Source: Phyllobacterium zundukense (lineage in GTDB: Bacteria > Pseudomonadota > Alphaproteobacteria > Rhizobiales > Rhizobiaceae). From it: 64,000 bases of DNA. Below are positions 8,577 through 17,031 of this stretch, piece by piece. The notes beneath the pieces are model-generated. The model ran no database searches, was not told where the DNA came from, and saw nothing but the letters and a program-made list of their open reading frames with translations. How positions within the stretch are numbered: the stretch's first letter is position 1; each line of letters starts with the position of its first letter. The position numbers and the translations under genes were made by a program. The DNA lies in assembly GCF_002764115.1 (NCBI RefSeq), contig NZ_CP017942.1, forward strand, positions 443,001 through 507,000. Reading direction: 5' to 3'.

Positions 8577-9354
8577 GACGCGCAACGGCGCTGCCTACCT
8601 CGAAACGGGCGCGGGCGAGCCGCTTCTGCTCATCCATGGCGTTGGCATGCGGCTTGAAGCATGGGGTCCGCAGATTGCGGCGTTTTCCAACACACACCGT
8701 GTCATCGCTATCAACATGCCTGGTCATGGAGGAAGTGAAAGGATCGCGTCCGACGCCAAACTCGACGGCTTTGTCGCATGGCTGGCAGCCGTTATTGACG
8801 ATCTCGGTCTCGACAGCGTGAACGTGGCTGGTCATTCGATGGGTGCACTCATCGCCGGCGGAATTGCCGCAACGCAGCCGCATCGGGTCCGCCGCGTCGC
8901 CCTGCTGAATGGCGTTTACCGCAGAAGCCCCGATGCGCGCGCTGCGGTGCTTGCCCGAGCGGCTGAAATCTCGGATGGGCAGATCGACCATGATGGCCCT
9001 TTGTTGCGGTGGTTTGGCGAGGATAGCCAGAATACTGAAGCCTACCGCCTCACGCGCAGCTGGCTATCGGATGTCGATCCCCAGGGTTATGCGACCGCCT
9101 ATTCCGCATTCGCCGAAGGCGATGCACTTTATGCTGATTGGTGGCCATCGGTATTGTGCCCTGCCCTGTTCCTGACTGGAGCAGATGATCCGAATTCCAC
9201 TCCGGCCATGGCGATGGCAATGGCAGATGCGGCGCCGCATGGGTATTTTCGGCTCATCGAGAATGAACGGCATATGGTCAATCTGACTGCGCCAGTGGCA
9301 GTGAATGCCATCATGCGCGAGTGGCTTGCAAGGGAGGCGCCAGAACGATTATGA
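8551..9354 (+). CDS. Alpha/beta-fold hydrolase
   Basis: 267 residues from the ATG at 8551, inside the end of the preceding gene. The fold is complete: oxyanion-region LLLIHGVGMRLEAWGPQ, nucleophile elbow GHSMG (Ser96), acid LTGADDPNSTP (Asp about 216) and His in ENERHMVNL (about 246). It probably hydrolyses an ester, lactone or amide produced by the monooxygenase. The stop overlaps the next start in ATGA, so the two are translationally coupled. Confidence 0.92.
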   Translation: MLATLQRSRTRNGAAYLETGAGEPLLLIHGVGMRLEAWGPQIAAFSNTHRVIAINMPGHGGSERIASDAKLDGFVAWLAAVIDDLGLDSVNVAGHSMGALIAGGIAATQPHRVRRVALLNGVYRRSPDARAAVLARAAEISDGQIDHDGPLLRWFGEDSQNTEAYRLTRSWLSDVDPQGYATAYSAFAEGDALYADWWPSVLCPALFLTGADDPNSTPAMAMAMADAAPHGYFRLIENERHMVNLTAPVAVNAIMREWLAREAPERL

Positions 9355-10280
9355 CAGCCATCGATCCAAGAACGCTTCGCGATGCATTTGGAGCCTTTTT
9401 GACTGGCGTCACCGTTGTGACGACCTACAACCAGGATGAAGAGCCGATCGGCTTCACAGCCAACTCGTTCACCAGCGTATCGCTTGATCCGCCGCTGCTG
9501 ATAGTCTGTCTTGCGCGCACATCACGTAATTTCGAAACGCTTACGAATGCCGAAGGCTTTGCTGTCAACATTCTGTCGGAGGGACAGAAGGAGGTCTCAA
9601 ACACCTTCGCTCGGCCGGTAGAGAACCGCTTCGCCCATGTCGACTGGCAGAAGGGCCCGCACGGCTCACCCGTATTCTCTGACGTTGCTGCCTGGTTCGA
9701 CTGTTCGCTGCACAAGATCGTGGAAGGCGGCGATCACGTCATTCTCATCGGCAAGGTGGAGGCCTTCGCAAACGGTCTCGCCAATGGCCTCGGTTATGCG
9801 CGGGGCACATATTTTACCGCGTCGTTAACTGGCCAAGCGGTATCCGCAGCTGCCTCCGATTCCGACGTCATGGTCGGTGGGGTCGTGGAGCGGGATGGCG
9901 AGATTCTGCTGTTGCGGAATGAGGCAGACAAGTTCGGGCTGCCCGAATGCATCATCACCGGGGCTGCAGGACCGGACGGATTGCACGATTATCTGACAAT
10001 GACGACAGGCCTTCCGATCTCGGTTGGGCAGATCTACTCGGTCTATGAAAACCGTACAGCAGGACGTCAGCATATTGTCTATCGCTGTACGGCGGGTAAC
10101 GGAGTTCCAAAGGCCGGTCAGTTCTTTTCCATCAAAGGTTTACCGATTGCCCGCATGGCAACACCAGCAACCGGTGACATCGTCCAGCGGTTTGCCGCTG
10201 AAAGCAGCATCGGAAATTTTGGCGTCTATTTCGGTACCGAACGCACCGGCAAGGTGCACCAGATTGGCAGAAAGGTCTGA
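9351..10280 (+). CDS. Flavin reductase with C-terminal Nudix-like domain lacking the Nudix box
   Basis: 309 residues from the ATG at 9351 (GGAGG at 9332-9336). Residues 1-165 are a flavin reductase (DIM6/NTAB) domain: AFGAFLTGVTVVTTYNQDEE, FTANSFTSVSLDPPLL, SVSLDPPLLIVCLARTS. This would supply reduced FMN to the adjacent monooxygenase. Residues about 170-309 are additional: VGGVVERDGEILLLRNEADK looks like the first strands of a Nudix fold, but the segment where GX5EX7REUXEEXGU should fall (AAGPDGLHDYLTMTTGLPIS) has none of the catalytic glutamates. Stand-alone reductases are usually 160-190 residues. The function of the extension is unknown; ligand sensing or docking is possible. Confidence 0.88.
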   Translation: MTAIDPRTLRDAFGAFLTGVTVVTTYNQDEEPIGFTANSFTSVSLDPPLLIVCLARTSRNFETLTNAEGFAVNILSEGQKEVSNTFARPVENRFAHVDWQKGPHGSPVFSDVAAWFDCSLHKIVEGGDHVILIGKVEAFANGLANGLGYARGTYFTASLTGQAVSAAASDSDVMVGGVVERDGEILLLRNEADKFGLPECIITGAAGPDGLHDYLTMTTGLPISVGQIYSVYENRTAGRQHIVYRCTAGNGVPKAGQFFSIKGLPIARMATPATGDIVQRFAAESSIGNFGVYFGTERTGKVHQIGRKV

Positions 10281-10283
10281 TCC

Positions 10284-11330
10284 ATGAAGTTCTCGCTTTT
10301 CGTGCATATGGAGCGTCTGGACGCCGGCCAAAGCCAGCAAAGTCTGTACGACGAATTCATTGAACTGTGTGAAATCGCTGATCGCGGCGGGATGCATGCC
10401 ATCTGGACCGGCGAACATCACGGGATGGATTTCACCATCGCTCCCAATCCGTTCATTAATCTCGCAGACCTCGCCCGCCGAACGAAAAATGTACGGCTCG
10501 GCACCGGTACCGTGGTCGCACCGTTCTGGCACCCAATCAAGCTTGCCGGCGAAGCTGCCATGACCGATATCATCACGGGCGGGCGTCTCGATATCGGCAT
10601 TGCGCGCGGCGCATATAATTTCGAATATCAACGCCTCTCACCCGGCCTCGATGCTTGGGGAGCGGGGCAACGTCTGCGAGAGATCATCCCTGCAATCAAG
10701 GGCTTGTGGGCCGGTGACTATGCCCATCAGGGCGAATATTGGTCGTTCCCTTCCACCACTTCGGCACCCAAGCCCGTGCAAAACCCTCATCCGCCGATCT
10801 GGGTTGCTGCCCGCGATCCCAATTCGCATGAATTTGCTGTCGCGAACAGCTGCAACGTTCAGGTCACCCCGCTCTGGTTCGGCGACGAAGAAGTCGAGAG
10901 CCTGATGCAGCGCTTCAACGATGCCTGCGCCAAATATCCGGACACACCGCGCCCGAAAATCATGGTCCTGCGGCATACGTACGTTGGAACAGATGAAGCG
11001 GACATCCAGCAGGCAGCGGGCGAAATCAGTGTCTACTACAATTATTTCGGTGCCTGGTTCAAAAATGAAAGGCCGATCAGCCAGGGACTGATCGAGCGGC
11101 TTACCCCAGACGAAATCGCCGGGAATGTGATGTATGCGCCGGAAGCCATGCGCAAGAACAATGTCGTCGGCGCGCCGGATGAGGTGATCGCACGCCTGAA
11201 ACACTATGAGGCGCTCGGCTATGACGAATATTCCTTCTGGATCGATACGGGCATGAGCTTTGCCCGCAAGAAGGCATCGCTCGAACGATTCATCAATGAG
11301 GTCATGCCAGCTTTTGCGAAGGCCAGTTAA
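10284..11330 (+). CDS. LLM-class flavin-dependent monooxygenase (bacterial luciferase family)
   Basis: 348 residues. The luciferase-like TIM barrel is recognisable from GMHAIWTGEHHGMDFTIAPN, LADLARRTKNVRLGTGTVVA, GRLDIGIARGAYNFEYQRL and PKPVQNPHPPIWVAARDPNS. These enzymes use FMNH2, delivered by the flavin reductase encoded just upstream, and O2 for C-N, C-S or Baeyer-Villiger oxidations. The substrate cannot be read from the sequence. It starts three bases after the reductase stop and its stop overlaps the next start (TAATG). Confidence 0.93.
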   Translation: MKFSLFVHMERLDAGQSQQSLYDEFIELCEIADRGGMHAIWTGEHHGMDFTIAPNPFINLADLARRTKNVRLGTGTVVAPFWHPIKLAGEAAMTDIITGGRLDIGIARGAYNFEYQRLSPGLDAWGAGQRLREIIPAIKGLWAGDYAHQGEYWSFPSTTSAPKPVQNPHPPIWVAARDPNSHEFAVANSCNVQVTPLWFGDEEVESLMQRFNDACAKYPDTPRPKIMVLRHTYVGTDEADIQQAAGEISVYYNYFGAWFKNERPISQGLIERLTPDEIAGNVMYAPEAMRKNNVVGAPDEVIARLKHYEALGYDEYSFWIDTGMSFARKKASLERFINEVMPAFAKAS

Positions 11331-12793
11331 TGCGCAAATTTCAGCACTATATCGATGGTGTGTTCGAAGATGGCGAAGCCAGATTTGAGAGCATCGACCC
11401 AGCAACGGGCATAGCCTGGGCTGAAATGCCAGAGGCAAAGTCACGTGATGTTGACCGCGCCGTAAGCGCCGCCGAGCGCGCACTGACAAGCGGGGCATGG
11501 GCGGCCATGACCGCTACTGCGCGCGGAAAACTTCTCTATCGCCTTGCGGATCTCGTGGCCGCACATGCATCTGCCCTTGCAGAATTGGAAACCCGCGATA
11601 CCGGCAAGATCATTCGTGAAACATCGGCGCAAATCGCCTACGTTGCCGATTATTACCGGTACTATGCGGGCCTCGCCGACAAGATCGAAGGCGCATCGTT
11701 GCCAATCGACAAGCCGGACATGGAAGTCTGGCTCAAGCGAGAGCCGGTTGGTGTTGTTGCAGCCATCGTACCCTGGAACAGTCAGCTCTTTCTTGCCGCG
11801 GTCAAGATCGGTCCAGCACTAGCCGCTGGTTGCACGCTTATTGTCAAAGCCTCGGAAGACGGTCCGGCTCCGCTGCTTGAATTCGCACGCCTCGTCCACG
11901 AAGCGGGCTTTCCAGCTGGGGTCATCAACATCATCACCGGATTTGGTGCCGAATGTGGCGCGGCGCTTACGCGCCATCCCAAGGTCGCACATATTGCCTT
12001 TACCGGTGGACCCGGAACGGCCCGTCATATCGTACGCAATTCGGCGGAAAATCTGGCTAGTACGTCGCTGGAACTTGGCGGTAAATCGCCCTTCATTGTT
12101 TTCGCGGATGCCGATCTTGAAAGCGCTGCGAACGCCCAGATCGCCGGCATATTTGCAGCAACAGGTCAGAGTTGCGTCGCTGGCTCGCGTTTGATCGTCG
12201 AAGCCTCGATCAAAGACAAGTTCATCGAAATCCTCAAAGCAAAAGCCGAGGCGATCCAGATCGGGGCACCGGACAGGATGGAGACCGAGGTCGGGCCGCT
12301 TTGCACGTTTCGTCAACGCACGTTGATTGAGCAGGTTGTATCGGAATCCATCGCAGCAGGAGCGAGGCTCGTAACCGGTGGAAGCGCTCCAGATGAAGCC
12401 GGCTATTATTTCCGTCCGACAATCATCGACTGCGACGGTATTCGCTCCCCATCTGCGGAAACGGAACTGTTTGGGCCGGTTCTTTCGGTGCTGTCTTTTA
12501 CTGGGGAAGAAGAAGCCCTAGCACTTGCCAACGACACGCCGTTTGGACTTGCTGCCGGGCTTTTCACACAAAACCTGGCGCGTGCACATCGCATGACGCG
12601 GCAAATCCGCTCTGGAATTGTCTGGATCAACACCTATCGGGCAGTTTCTCCCATCGCACCCTTCGGCGGTTATGGACAGTCCGGTCATGGGCGCGAAGGC
12701 GGCATGGCAGCGGCACTCGACTTCACGCGGACAAAAACGGTGTGGCTGCGGACTTCCGATGATCCAATCCCCGATCCATTCGTGATGCGGTGA
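11330..12793 (+). CDS. NAD(P)-dependent aldehyde dehydrogenase
   Basis: 487 residues, the family's usual length. Cofactor region VAAIVPWNSQLFLAAVKIGP and GGPGTARHI; general base Glu in LELGGKSPF (about 248); catalytic Cys in AATGQSCVAGSRL (about 282). The N-terminus MRKFQHYIDGVFEDGEARF resembles betaine-aldehyde and aminoaldehyde dehydrogenases more than GabD. It probably oxidises the aldehyde made after monooxygenase and hydrolase action. It overlaps the upstream gene by one base. Confidence 0.93.
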   Translation: MRKFQHYIDGVFEDGEARFESIDPATGIAWAEMPEAKSRDVDRAVSAAERALTSGAWAAMTATARGKLLYRLADLVAAHASALAELETRDTGKIIRETSAQIAYVADYYRYYAGLADKIEGASLPIDKPDMEVWLKREPVGVVAAIVPWNSQLFLAAVKIGPALAAGCTLIVKASEDGPAPLLEFARLVHEAGFPAGVINIITGFGAECGAALTRHPKVAHIAFTGGPGTARHIVRNSAENLASTSLELGGKSPFIVFADADLESAANAQIAGIFAATGQSCVAGSRLIVEASIKDKFIEILKAKAEAIQIGAPDRMETEVGPLCTFRQRTLIEQVVSESIAAGARLVTGGSAPDEAGYYFRPTIIDCDGIRSPSAETELFGPVLSVLSFTGEEEALALANDTPFGLAAGLFTQNLARAHRMTRQIRSGIVWINTYRAVSPIAPFGGYGQSGHGREGGMAAALDFTRTKTVWLRTSDDPIPDPFVMR

Positions 12794-12797
12794 CGCC

Positions 12798-13127
12798 ATG
12801 TTCTACGAAATACGCACATACAGGCTGAAAAACGGGTCGATCCCCGAATACCTGAAAGTTGTCGGCGAAACCGGGATCTCGATCCAGAAGAAGCACCTCG
12901 GCCAACTCGTCGGCTATTTTTATTCGGAGATCGGGCCGATCAACGAAATCGTCCACATCTGGGCCTTCAAGAGCCTCGATGAACGGGAGGAGAGACGGAC
13001 CCGCCTGATGGCAGATCCTGACTGGCAGGCTTTCCTGCCACGCATCCGCGACCTCATAGAAGTCGCAGAAAACAAGATCATGAAACCGGCAGCGTTCTGG
13101 TCGGCGGAAGGGAGTCCGCAAACCTGA
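12798..13127 (+). CDS. NIPSNAP family protein
   Basis: 109 residues forming one NIPSNAP ferredoxin-like domain: MFYEIRTYRLKNGSIPEYLK, GISIQKKHLGQLVGYFYSEI, INEIVHIWAFKSLDEREERR. The molecular role of the family is unsettled. It is frequently encoded in bacterial catabolic operons with monooxygenases, as here, and could be an accessory or a small enzyme of the dimeric alpha-beta barrel type. It lies four bases after the aldehyde dehydrogenase stop. Confidence 0.9.
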   Translation: MFYEIRTYRLKNGSIPEYLKVVGETGISIQKKHLGQLVGYFYSEIGPINEIVHIWAFKSLDEREERRTRLMADPDWQAFLPRIRDLIEVAENKIMKPAAFWSAEGSPQT

Positions 13128-13168
13128 TTGCACACAAATACAAACAACAAGAATGGAGAAATGGGAAC

Positions 13169-14182
13169 ATGCGTAAATCAATCATCATGGCAGCTGCGGT
13201 TGCCGCAGTTGCATTCACTGCACCGGCTTATGCCGCCGAAATGGTTTTCACCAGTTGGGGTGGTACGACCCAGGATGCACAGAAAGCCGCCTGGGCGGAG
13301 AAATTCACGGCCGAGACCAAGACCAACGTCCTTCAGGACGGTCCGACCGACTACGGCAAAATCAAAGCCATGGTCGAGTCCGGCAATGTGAGTTGGGATG
13401 TCGTCGACGTGGAGGGCGATTATGCCGTTCAGGCCGGCAATAAAGGCATGCTTGAGAAGCTCGACTTTTCGGTGATCGACAAGTCCAAACTGGATCCGCG
13501 TTTTGTAACGGACTACAGCGTCGGGAGCTTTTATTATTCCTTCGTCATCGGGTTTAACGCCGATGCTGTCGGTGCTGAAGGCCCGAAGACGTGGGCCGAT
13601 CTGTTTGACACAACGAAGTTCCCAGGAAAGCGTACTTTTTACAAATGGTCGGCACCCGGCGTGATTGAAGCCGCGCTTCTTGCCGATGGTGTAACGCCGG
13701 ACAAGCTTTATCCACTTGATCTCGACCGCGCCTTCAAGAAGCTGGATACCATCAAGAAGGACATCATCTGGTGGAGCGGCGGCGCCCAGTCCCAACAGCT
13801 TCTCGCTTCCGCTGAAGCACCATATGGCATGTTCTGGAACGGCCGGCTTACCGCGCTTAAAGCAACAGGCGTGAATGTTGGCGAATCGTGGGAGCAGAAT
13901 ATCACTGCGGCAGACGCACTCGTCGTCCCCAAAAGTGCCAAGAACCGTGATCTCGCCATGAAGTTCATCGCTTTGGCGACCAGCGCTAAGGGCCAGGCAG
14001 ATATGGCGACCGCTACCGGCTATGCCCCGATCAATACGGAGTCGGGCCAGCTGATGGATGCGGCGCTACGCAAGACCCTTCCGGATCAGCAGGCAGCAAG
14101 CCAGGTGAACGCTGACATGAGCTACTGGGCGCAGCATCGCGATGAGATCGGCGAGCGCTGGTACGCATGGCAGGCGAAATAA
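13169..14182 (+). CDS. ABC transporter periplasmic substrate-binding protein, PotD-like
   Basis: 337 residues with a clear Sec signal peptide cleaved near AYA-AEM (residue 22). The mature part belongs to extracellular solute-binding family 1 of the spermidine/putrescine type: VFTSWGGTTQDAQKAAWAEK, WDVVDVEGDYAVQAGNKG, YSFVIGFNADAV, MFWNGRLTALKATGV. It captures the substrate, probably a cationic amine or amino-acid-like compound, for the two permeases and ATPase that follow. RBS GGAGAAATGGGAAC precedes the start. Confidence 0.92.
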   Translation: MRKSIIMAAAVAAVAFTAPAYAAEMVFTSWGGTTQDAQKAAWAEKFTAETKTNVLQDGPTDYGKIKAMVESGNVSWDVVDVEGDYAVQAGNKGMLEKLDFSVIDKSKLDPRFVTDYSVGSFYYSFVIGFNADAVGAEGPKTWADLFDTTKFPGKRTFYKWSAPGVIEAALLADGVTPDKLYPLDLDRAFKKLDTIKKDIIWWSGGAQSQQLLASAEAPYGMFWNGRLTALKATGVNVGESWEQNITAADALVVPKSAKNRDLAMKFIALATSAKGQADMATATGYAPINTESGQLMDAALRKTLPDQQAASQVNADMSYWAQHRDEIGERWYAWQAK

Positions 14183-14261
14183 GCCTTCAGGCATTTCGGC
14201 TCGGACACTGTTCCGGGCCGATTGTTCGCTTGAAATCGAGACAGCCGTAGGGATAGTCAGG

Positions 14262-15140
14262 ATGAGCATCATAACCAGCACGACCCGCTTTGCTCAGGAG
14301 CCCGTACGACGGCGGCGTCCGTCGGGTTTCGCTTATATTGCGCCAGCGCTGTTGCTCCTTATCCTGTTCTTTGTCGTTCCGATTGCATCCCTGCTTATGC
14401 GCAGCGTTCTCGAACCGTCGCCCGGTATCGGTAACTACGTCGAACTTTTCGGCTCCTTGACCTATGTCCGGATATTCGCCAACACCTTTCTGGTTTCGGC
14501 GCTGGTTACAGTACTGTCGGTCGTCATCGGCTTTCCCGTGGCATGGCTCCTGGCGATCATACCCAACCGTTGGGGATCCATACTCTTTGCAATCATATTG
14601 CTCTCCATGTGGACCAATCTCCTCGCCCGCACTTATGCCTGGATGGTGCTACTGCAGCGGACTGGTGTGATTAACAAGACCCTCATCAGCCTCGGCGTGA
14701 TTGATCAGCCGCTGGTCATGGTCAACAACCTCATCGGCGTGACCATCGGTATGACGTACATCATGCTGCCGTTTATCATATTGCCGCTGCGGGGCGTCAT
14801 CAAAGGTATCGAGCCCGGCATCCTGCAAGCCGCGGCGCTCTGCGGCGCCACGAAATGGCAGAGCCTCTGGCGGGTTCTCATTCCCCTTGCCCTACCTGGA
14901 ATCGCGTCCAGTGCGCTCATGGTCTTCGTCATGTCACTCGGTTATTTCGTGACGCCTGCACTGCTCGGTGGAACGGCCAATATGATGGTCGCCGAAATGA
15001 TCGCCCAGTTTGTGCAGTCGCTGGTCAATTGGGGCATGGGTGGAGCCGCCGCTCTCGTGCTGCTCGTCGCCACACTCCTTCTCTACGCCCTCCAGCTGCG
15101 GCTTTTCGGTATTGGGCGTATCGGCCAGGAAGGACAATAA
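14262..15140 (+). CDS. ABC transporter permease, PotB-like
   Basis: 292 residues from the ATG at 14262; a longer frame overlapping the binding-protein gene is not used. It has six predicted membrane segments (first at IAPALLLLILFFVVPIASLL) and the EAA loop LQAAALCGATKWQSLWRVLI. It forms the channel with the next permease. Spacing of one base to the next gene indicates one operon. Confidence 0.93.
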   Translation: MSIITSTTRFAQEPVRRRRPSGFAYIAPALLLLILFFVVPIASLLMRSVLEPSPGIGNYVELFGSLTYVRIFANTFLVSALVTVLSVVIGFPVAWLLAIIPNRWGSILFAIILLSMWTNLLARTYAWMVLLQRTGVINKTLISLGVIDQPLVMVNNLIGVTIGMTYIMLPFIILPLRGVIKGIEPGILQAAALCGATKWQSLWRVLIPLALPGIASSALMVFVMSLGYFVTPALLGGTANMMVAEMIAQFVQSLVNWGMGGAAALVLLVATLLLYALQLRLFGIGRIGQEGQ

Positions 15141-15141
15141 G

Positions 15142-15942
15142 ATGCTGCTGAATTTCGAAAGACTTGGCATGTGGAAATGGGTCCTGACCGGTTTTTCTGT
15201 TCTTGTGGCCATGTTCTTACTGCTGCCCATCCTGTTTATCGTGGCGCTTTCCTTCGGGTCATCGCAATGGCTTATCTTTCCGCCCCCCAGCTGGACACTG
15301 CGCTGGTATCAGGAACTTTTTGCCGATCCGCGTTGGCTCGAAAGCGCACTAACAAGCGTGAAGATTGCAATCATCGTTACCATCTGCTCGGTGATCCTCG
15401 GCTTGTTGGCTTCGTTTGGCCTGACACGCGGCCGCTTCGCTGGGCGGGAAACACTCCGTGCGTTATTCTTGACTCCCATGATCATGCCAGTGGTCGTTCT
15501 CGCAGTGGCCCTCTATGCATTCTTTTTGAAAGTCGGGCTCAACGGAACCCTGCTGGGCTTCGTGATCGCCCATCTTATCCTGGCCCTGCCATTTTCGATT
15601 ATCTCGATCGGCAATGCGCTCGATGGCTTTGATCGCTCCATAGAAGATGCAGCGGTGCTCTGCGGCGCCCATCCTCTGGAGGCCAAATTGCGCGTTACGC
15701 TGCCGGGCATTCGGCACGGATTGTTCGCCGCCGCAATCTTCTCATTTCTCGTTTCGTGGGATGAAGTGGTGGTGGCCATATTCATGGCAAGCCCCACACT
15801 GCAAACGCTTCCCGTCAAGGTCTGGGCAACCTTGCGTCAGGACCTGACACCGGTAATAGCCGCCGCCTCGACATTGCTTGTCGTCTTTACTGTATTGCTG
15901 ATGTTCATCGCAGCACTTCTGCGCAAAGGATTCAAATCATGA
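15142..15942 (+). CDS. ABC transporter permease, PotC-like
   Basis: 266 residues from the ATG at 15142 with AGGAAGGAC upstream. Six membrane segments; EAA loop IEDAAVLCGAHPLEAKLRVT. It partners the preceding permease. The stop overlaps the ATPase start in ATGA. Confidence 0.93.
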   Translation: MLLNFERLGMWKWVLTGFSVLVAMFLLLPILFIVALSFGSSQWLIFPPPSWTLRWYQELFADPRWLESALTSVKIAIIVTICSVILGLLASFGLTRGRFAGRETLRALFLTPMIMPVVVLAVALYAFFLKVGLNGTLLGFVIAHLILALPFSIISIGNALDGFDRSIEDAAVLCGAHPLEAKLRVTLPGIRHGLFAAAIFSFLVSWDEVVVAIFMASPTLQTLPVKVWATLRQDLTPVIAAASTLLVVFTVLLMFIAALLRKGFKS

Positions 15943-17024
15943 CGATACCTTTTCTACAAATCCGGGGCATTCGCAAAGAGTACGGTGCTGTAACGGCTGT
16001 GCAGGACGTGACACTGGACGTGGAGAGAGGTGAGTTCCTGACCTTCCTCGGCCCGTCCGGCTCCGGCAAGAGCACCACCCTTTATATTTTGGCCGGGTTC
16101 GAAAATCCGACAAGCGGCGATATCTTGCTTGAAGGCAGGACTTTGCTCCAAACGCCCTCGCATAAGCGCAACATCGGAATGGTGTTCCAGCGATACACGT
16201 TGTTTCCGCACCTTTCGGTCGGCGAGAATATCGCGTTTCCGTTGCGGGTGCGCAGACTCCCTAAAGCGGAGATCGATGAAAAAGTGCGCCGCATGCTCAA
16301 GCTTGTGCGTCTGGAAGGTTATGAAGACCGCATGCCGGCAAAGATGTCCGGTGGCCAGCAGCAGCGTGTCGCCTTGGCACGCGCACTAGCCTATGACCCA
16401 CCAGTCCTCTTGATGGACGAGCCGTTGTCGGCACTCGACAAGAAACTTCGCGAAGAAATCCAGTACGAAATCCGACGTATCCACCAGGAAACATCGGTCA
16501 CCATCCTCTACGTCACTCACGATCAGGAAGAAGCATTGCGGCTTTCCGATCGCATCGCGGTTTTCAGCCGGGGCGTTATCGATCAGACCGGAACCGGTCC
16601 CGAACTCTACGCAAATCCTGCTACGCGTTTCGTGGCACAGTTCATCGGCGACAGTGATTTCCTCAAGGGCGTTGTTGCAGCCACCAATGGCGGGCTGGCC
16701 GATATACGTCTTGGGGATGAGACGGTCGTGACGGGGGTACCCGTTCACGGAAAGGCAAGGACCGGCGGGAATGCGGCCGTCATGTTGCGACCGGAGCGCA
16801 TTAATCTGTCACGCGCTCCGGGTAACGGTCGCGCTGGTATCGCAGCAACGGTCAACGACATTACTTTTCTTGGCAACAACACCCACGTCGCGACCGTGAC
16901 CGGCGCAAACGAGGAGCTTTCCGTGCGTCTTCCCTTTGGCGATGCCGCAATCAATGGGCTGACGACAGGTGAAAAAGTCTGGATCACCTGGGATCCGGCA
17001 ACGACCCACGCCTTCTGCGACTAG
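15939..17024 (+). CDS. ABC transporter ATP-binding protein, PotA-like
   Basis: 361 residues. Walker A GPSGSGKST, signature KMSGGQQQRVALARALAYDP, Walker B VLLMDEPLSALD and switch His in YVTHDQEEAL. The C-terminal ~110 residues form the TOBE regulatory domain (NAAVMLRPERINLS). Energises the importer encoded by the three upstream genes. Confidence 0.95.
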   Translation: MTIPFLQIRGIRKEYGAVTAVQDVTLDVERGEFLTFLGPSGSGKSTTLYILAGFENPTSGDILLEGRTLLQTPSHKRNIGMVFQRYTLFPHLSVGENIAFPLRVRRLPKAEIDEKVRRMLKLVRLEGYEDRMPAKMSGGQQQRVALARALAYDPPVLLMDEPLSALDKKLREEIQYEIRRIHQETSVTILYVTHDQEEALRLSDRIAVFSRGVIDQTGTGPELYANPATRFVAQFIGDSDFLKGVVAATNGGLADIRLGDETVVTGVPVHGKARTGGNAAVMLRPERINLSRAPGNGRAGIAATVNDITFLGNNTHVATVTGANEELSVRLPFGDAAINGLTTGEKVWITWDPATTHAFCD

Positions 17025-17031
17025 AGGAAAC

